Of a stretch of 7,595 nt of DNA, positions 6,726 through 7,595 are shown in pieces. The first letter of the stretch is position 1; every line of letters begins with the position of its first letter. The notes beneath the pieces are model-generated. The model did no database searches. It was given only the letters and a program-made list of their open reading frames with translations, and had not been told where the DNA came from. A program made the translations under genes and the position numbers. This stretch comes from Flavobacteriales bacterium (GTDB lineage: Bacteria; Bacteroidota; Bacteroidia; Flavobacteriales_D; Crocinitomicaceae): contig RFNX01000324.1 of the NCBI GenBank assembly GCA_009926905.1, positions 1 to 7,595 of the forward strand. Reading direction: 5' to 3'.

Positions 6726-7381
6726 TAGCGCAAAATTTAGCTCGAATTAAAGCTACAATTCCTTCACAAGTTTGTTTAGTTGCCGTTTCTAAAACGAAAC
6801 CAGTTATTGATTTAGAAGAAGCTTATGATGCTGGACAAAGACATTTTGGTGAAAACAAAGTGCAAGAATTGTGTGATAAATATGAAGTGCTTCCAAAAGA
6901 TATTTGTTGGCATTTAATTGGGCATTTGCAGACAAATAAAGTGAAGTATATTGCGTCTTTCGTTCACTTGATTCATTCCGTTGATAGTTTGAAACTACTT
7001 GCTGAAATTGATAAACAAGCTCAAAAAAACAAAAGAGTTATTGACGTCCTTTTACAGTTTCATATTGCTCAAGAAGAAACTAAATTTGGTTTAAATCTAT
7101 TTGAAGCCAATGAACTTTTATTTAGTTCTGAATTCAAGAGTTTTAAAAATATTCGAGTTGTAGGAGTGATGGGAATGGCTTCGTTTACTGAAGATGTTTC
7201 TGTTGTTCATGCTGAGTTTGCTTCTTTGAAAGGAATTTTCCAAGAGCTTAAAAATTCATTTTTCAAAGATGATTCTTCGTTCAAAGAAATTTCGATGGGT
7301 ATGAGTGGCGATTATGAGTTAGCAATAGAAGAGGGGAGTACCATAGTTCGAGTTGGAAGCTCCATTTTCGGTGGCCGTTAA
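6722..7381 (+). CDS. yggS: YggS/PLPBP family pyridoxal 5'-phosphate homeostasis protein
   Basis: A complete 219-residue protein of the YggS/PROSC (PLPBP) family, a single TIM-barrel domain resembling the N-terminal half of alanine racemase. The PLP-binding lysine is Lys24 in VAVSKTKP. Other family motifs follow in order: FGENKVQE (42-49), WHLIGHLQTNK (63-73), TKFGL (120-124), VVGVMGMA (146-153), MGMSGDYELAI (192-202, which grips the PLP phosphate) and VRVGSSIFGGR at the C-terminus. These proteins bind PLP but have no known catalytic turnover; loss disturbs vitamin B6 balance and amino/keto-acid pools, as known from E. coli YggS and human PLPBP. The N-terminus is about 12 residues shorter than in E. 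coli, a normal variation, and the ATG is fixed by its 4-nt overlap with the upstream stop. It is cytosolic and is the last gene of the probable receptor-DUF1015-yggS unit. Confidence 0.96.
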   Translation: MIAQNLARIKATIPSQVCLVAVSKTKPVIDLEEAYDAGQRHFGENKVQELCDKYEVLPKDICWHLIGHLQTNKVKYIASFVHLIHSVDSLKLLAEIDKQAQKNKRVIDVLLQFHIAQEETKFGLNLFEANELLFSSEFKSFKNIRVVGVMGMASFTEDVSVVHAEFASLKGIFQELKNSFFKDDSSFKEISMGMSGDYELAIEEGSTIVRVGSSIFGGR

Positions 7382-7435
7382 ACAAAAGAGTCAGACAACT
7401 TTCGCTACCCGACTTCAACTAACTTTCACTTGACT

Positions 7436-7595
7436 TTATACAGTCATTATATCTTTTTCTTTCAGTTCTACCAATTCATCAACTTTCTTAATGTAAGTAT
7501 TTGTTATTTTTTGAACTTCTTCTTCCGCGTTTTTAGCTAAATCTTCAGAAAGACCATCATTTTTCAAATCTTTGATCATGTCAATAGCATCCTTA
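7436..7595 (-). CDS. frr: Ribosome recycling factor, C-terminal fragment (cut by window edge)
   Basis: Reading the minus strand from the right edge gives 52 codons and a TAA stop (7436-7438). The translation starts KDAIDMIKDLKNDGLSED, includes EEEVQKITNTYIKKVDEL and ends LKEKDIMTV. This is the C-terminal part of ribosome recycling factor: the (R)RDA...IK.L...LSED...A...VQK.T...IKK.DEL...KE.EI pattern is characteristic, and the acidic/lysine-rich helix belongs to domain I, the three-helix bundle. With EF-G, Frr splits post-termination ribosomes for reuse; it is essential in bacteria studied. The family is about 185 residues, so roughly 130 N-terminal residues, and often pyrH further upstream, lie outside the window. 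It is convergent with yggS, with 54 nt between the two stop codons and no clear hairpin terminator there. Confidence 0.93.
   Translation of the reverse strand, partial: KDAIDMIKDLKNDGLSEDLAKNAEEEVQKITNTYIKKVDELVELKEKDIMTV

Noticed and set aside
7382..7435. Bidirectional terminator between yggS and frr.
   Set aside because: Only weak 5-bp pairings are visible (AGTC with GACT at 7411, or AGTCA with TGACT at 7431), with long loops and no following T-tract.

Overview
The window is ordinary-looking, AT-rich chromosomal DNA from a member of the Bacteroidota, most likely a flavobacterium-like organism (order Flavobacteriales). Three things point there. A secreted enzyme ends in a type IX secretion (T9SS, Por) type A sorting domain. 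A TonB-dependent receptor carries the N-terminal carboxypeptidase-regulatory-like domain typical of this phylum. The start codons follow A-rich leaders with no Shine-Dalgarno sequence. Genus cannot be fixed from the sequence alone.

Layout: five complete genes run left to right, and one gene fragment enters from the right edge on the opposite strand. (1) Positions 77-1621 encode a ComM/YifB-type AAA+ ATPase, which in transformable bacteria is a branch-migration helicase. (2) Positions 1673-3076 encode an exported alpha/beta hydrolase with an Ig-like linker and a T9SS sorting domain; its core resembles the cutinase/PETase-like polyester hydrolases. (3) Positions 3145-5484 encode an outer-membrane TonB-dependent receptor without a SusD partner. 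(4) Positions 5490-6725 encode a DUF1015-family cytosolic protein. (5) Positions 6722-7381 encode a YggS/PLPBP pyridoxal-phosphate homeostasis protein. (6) Positions 7436-7595, minus strand, hold the last 52 codons of ribosome recycling factor (frr), convergent with yggS.

How they fit together: genes 3, 4 and 5 are tightly packed (5-nt gap, then a 4-nt ATGA overlap) and are probably co-transcribed. DUF1015 and YggS look like a translationally coupled pair in amino-acid/PLP metabolism. The hydrolase and receptor are separated by 68 nt with a possible promoter between them. They could form an 'extracellular hydrolysis then uptake' pair, but nothing in the sequence proves it. ComM and Frr are housekeeping genes flanking the accessory pair.

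No mobile element, CRISPR array, tRNA, rRNA or recognisable riboswitch was seen, and no gene-free stretch exceeds 300 bases. I found no clearly new multi-gene system. The items most worth a second look are the PETase-like secreted esterase with an altered aromatic subsite, and an inverted repeat whose right arm touches the comM start codon.
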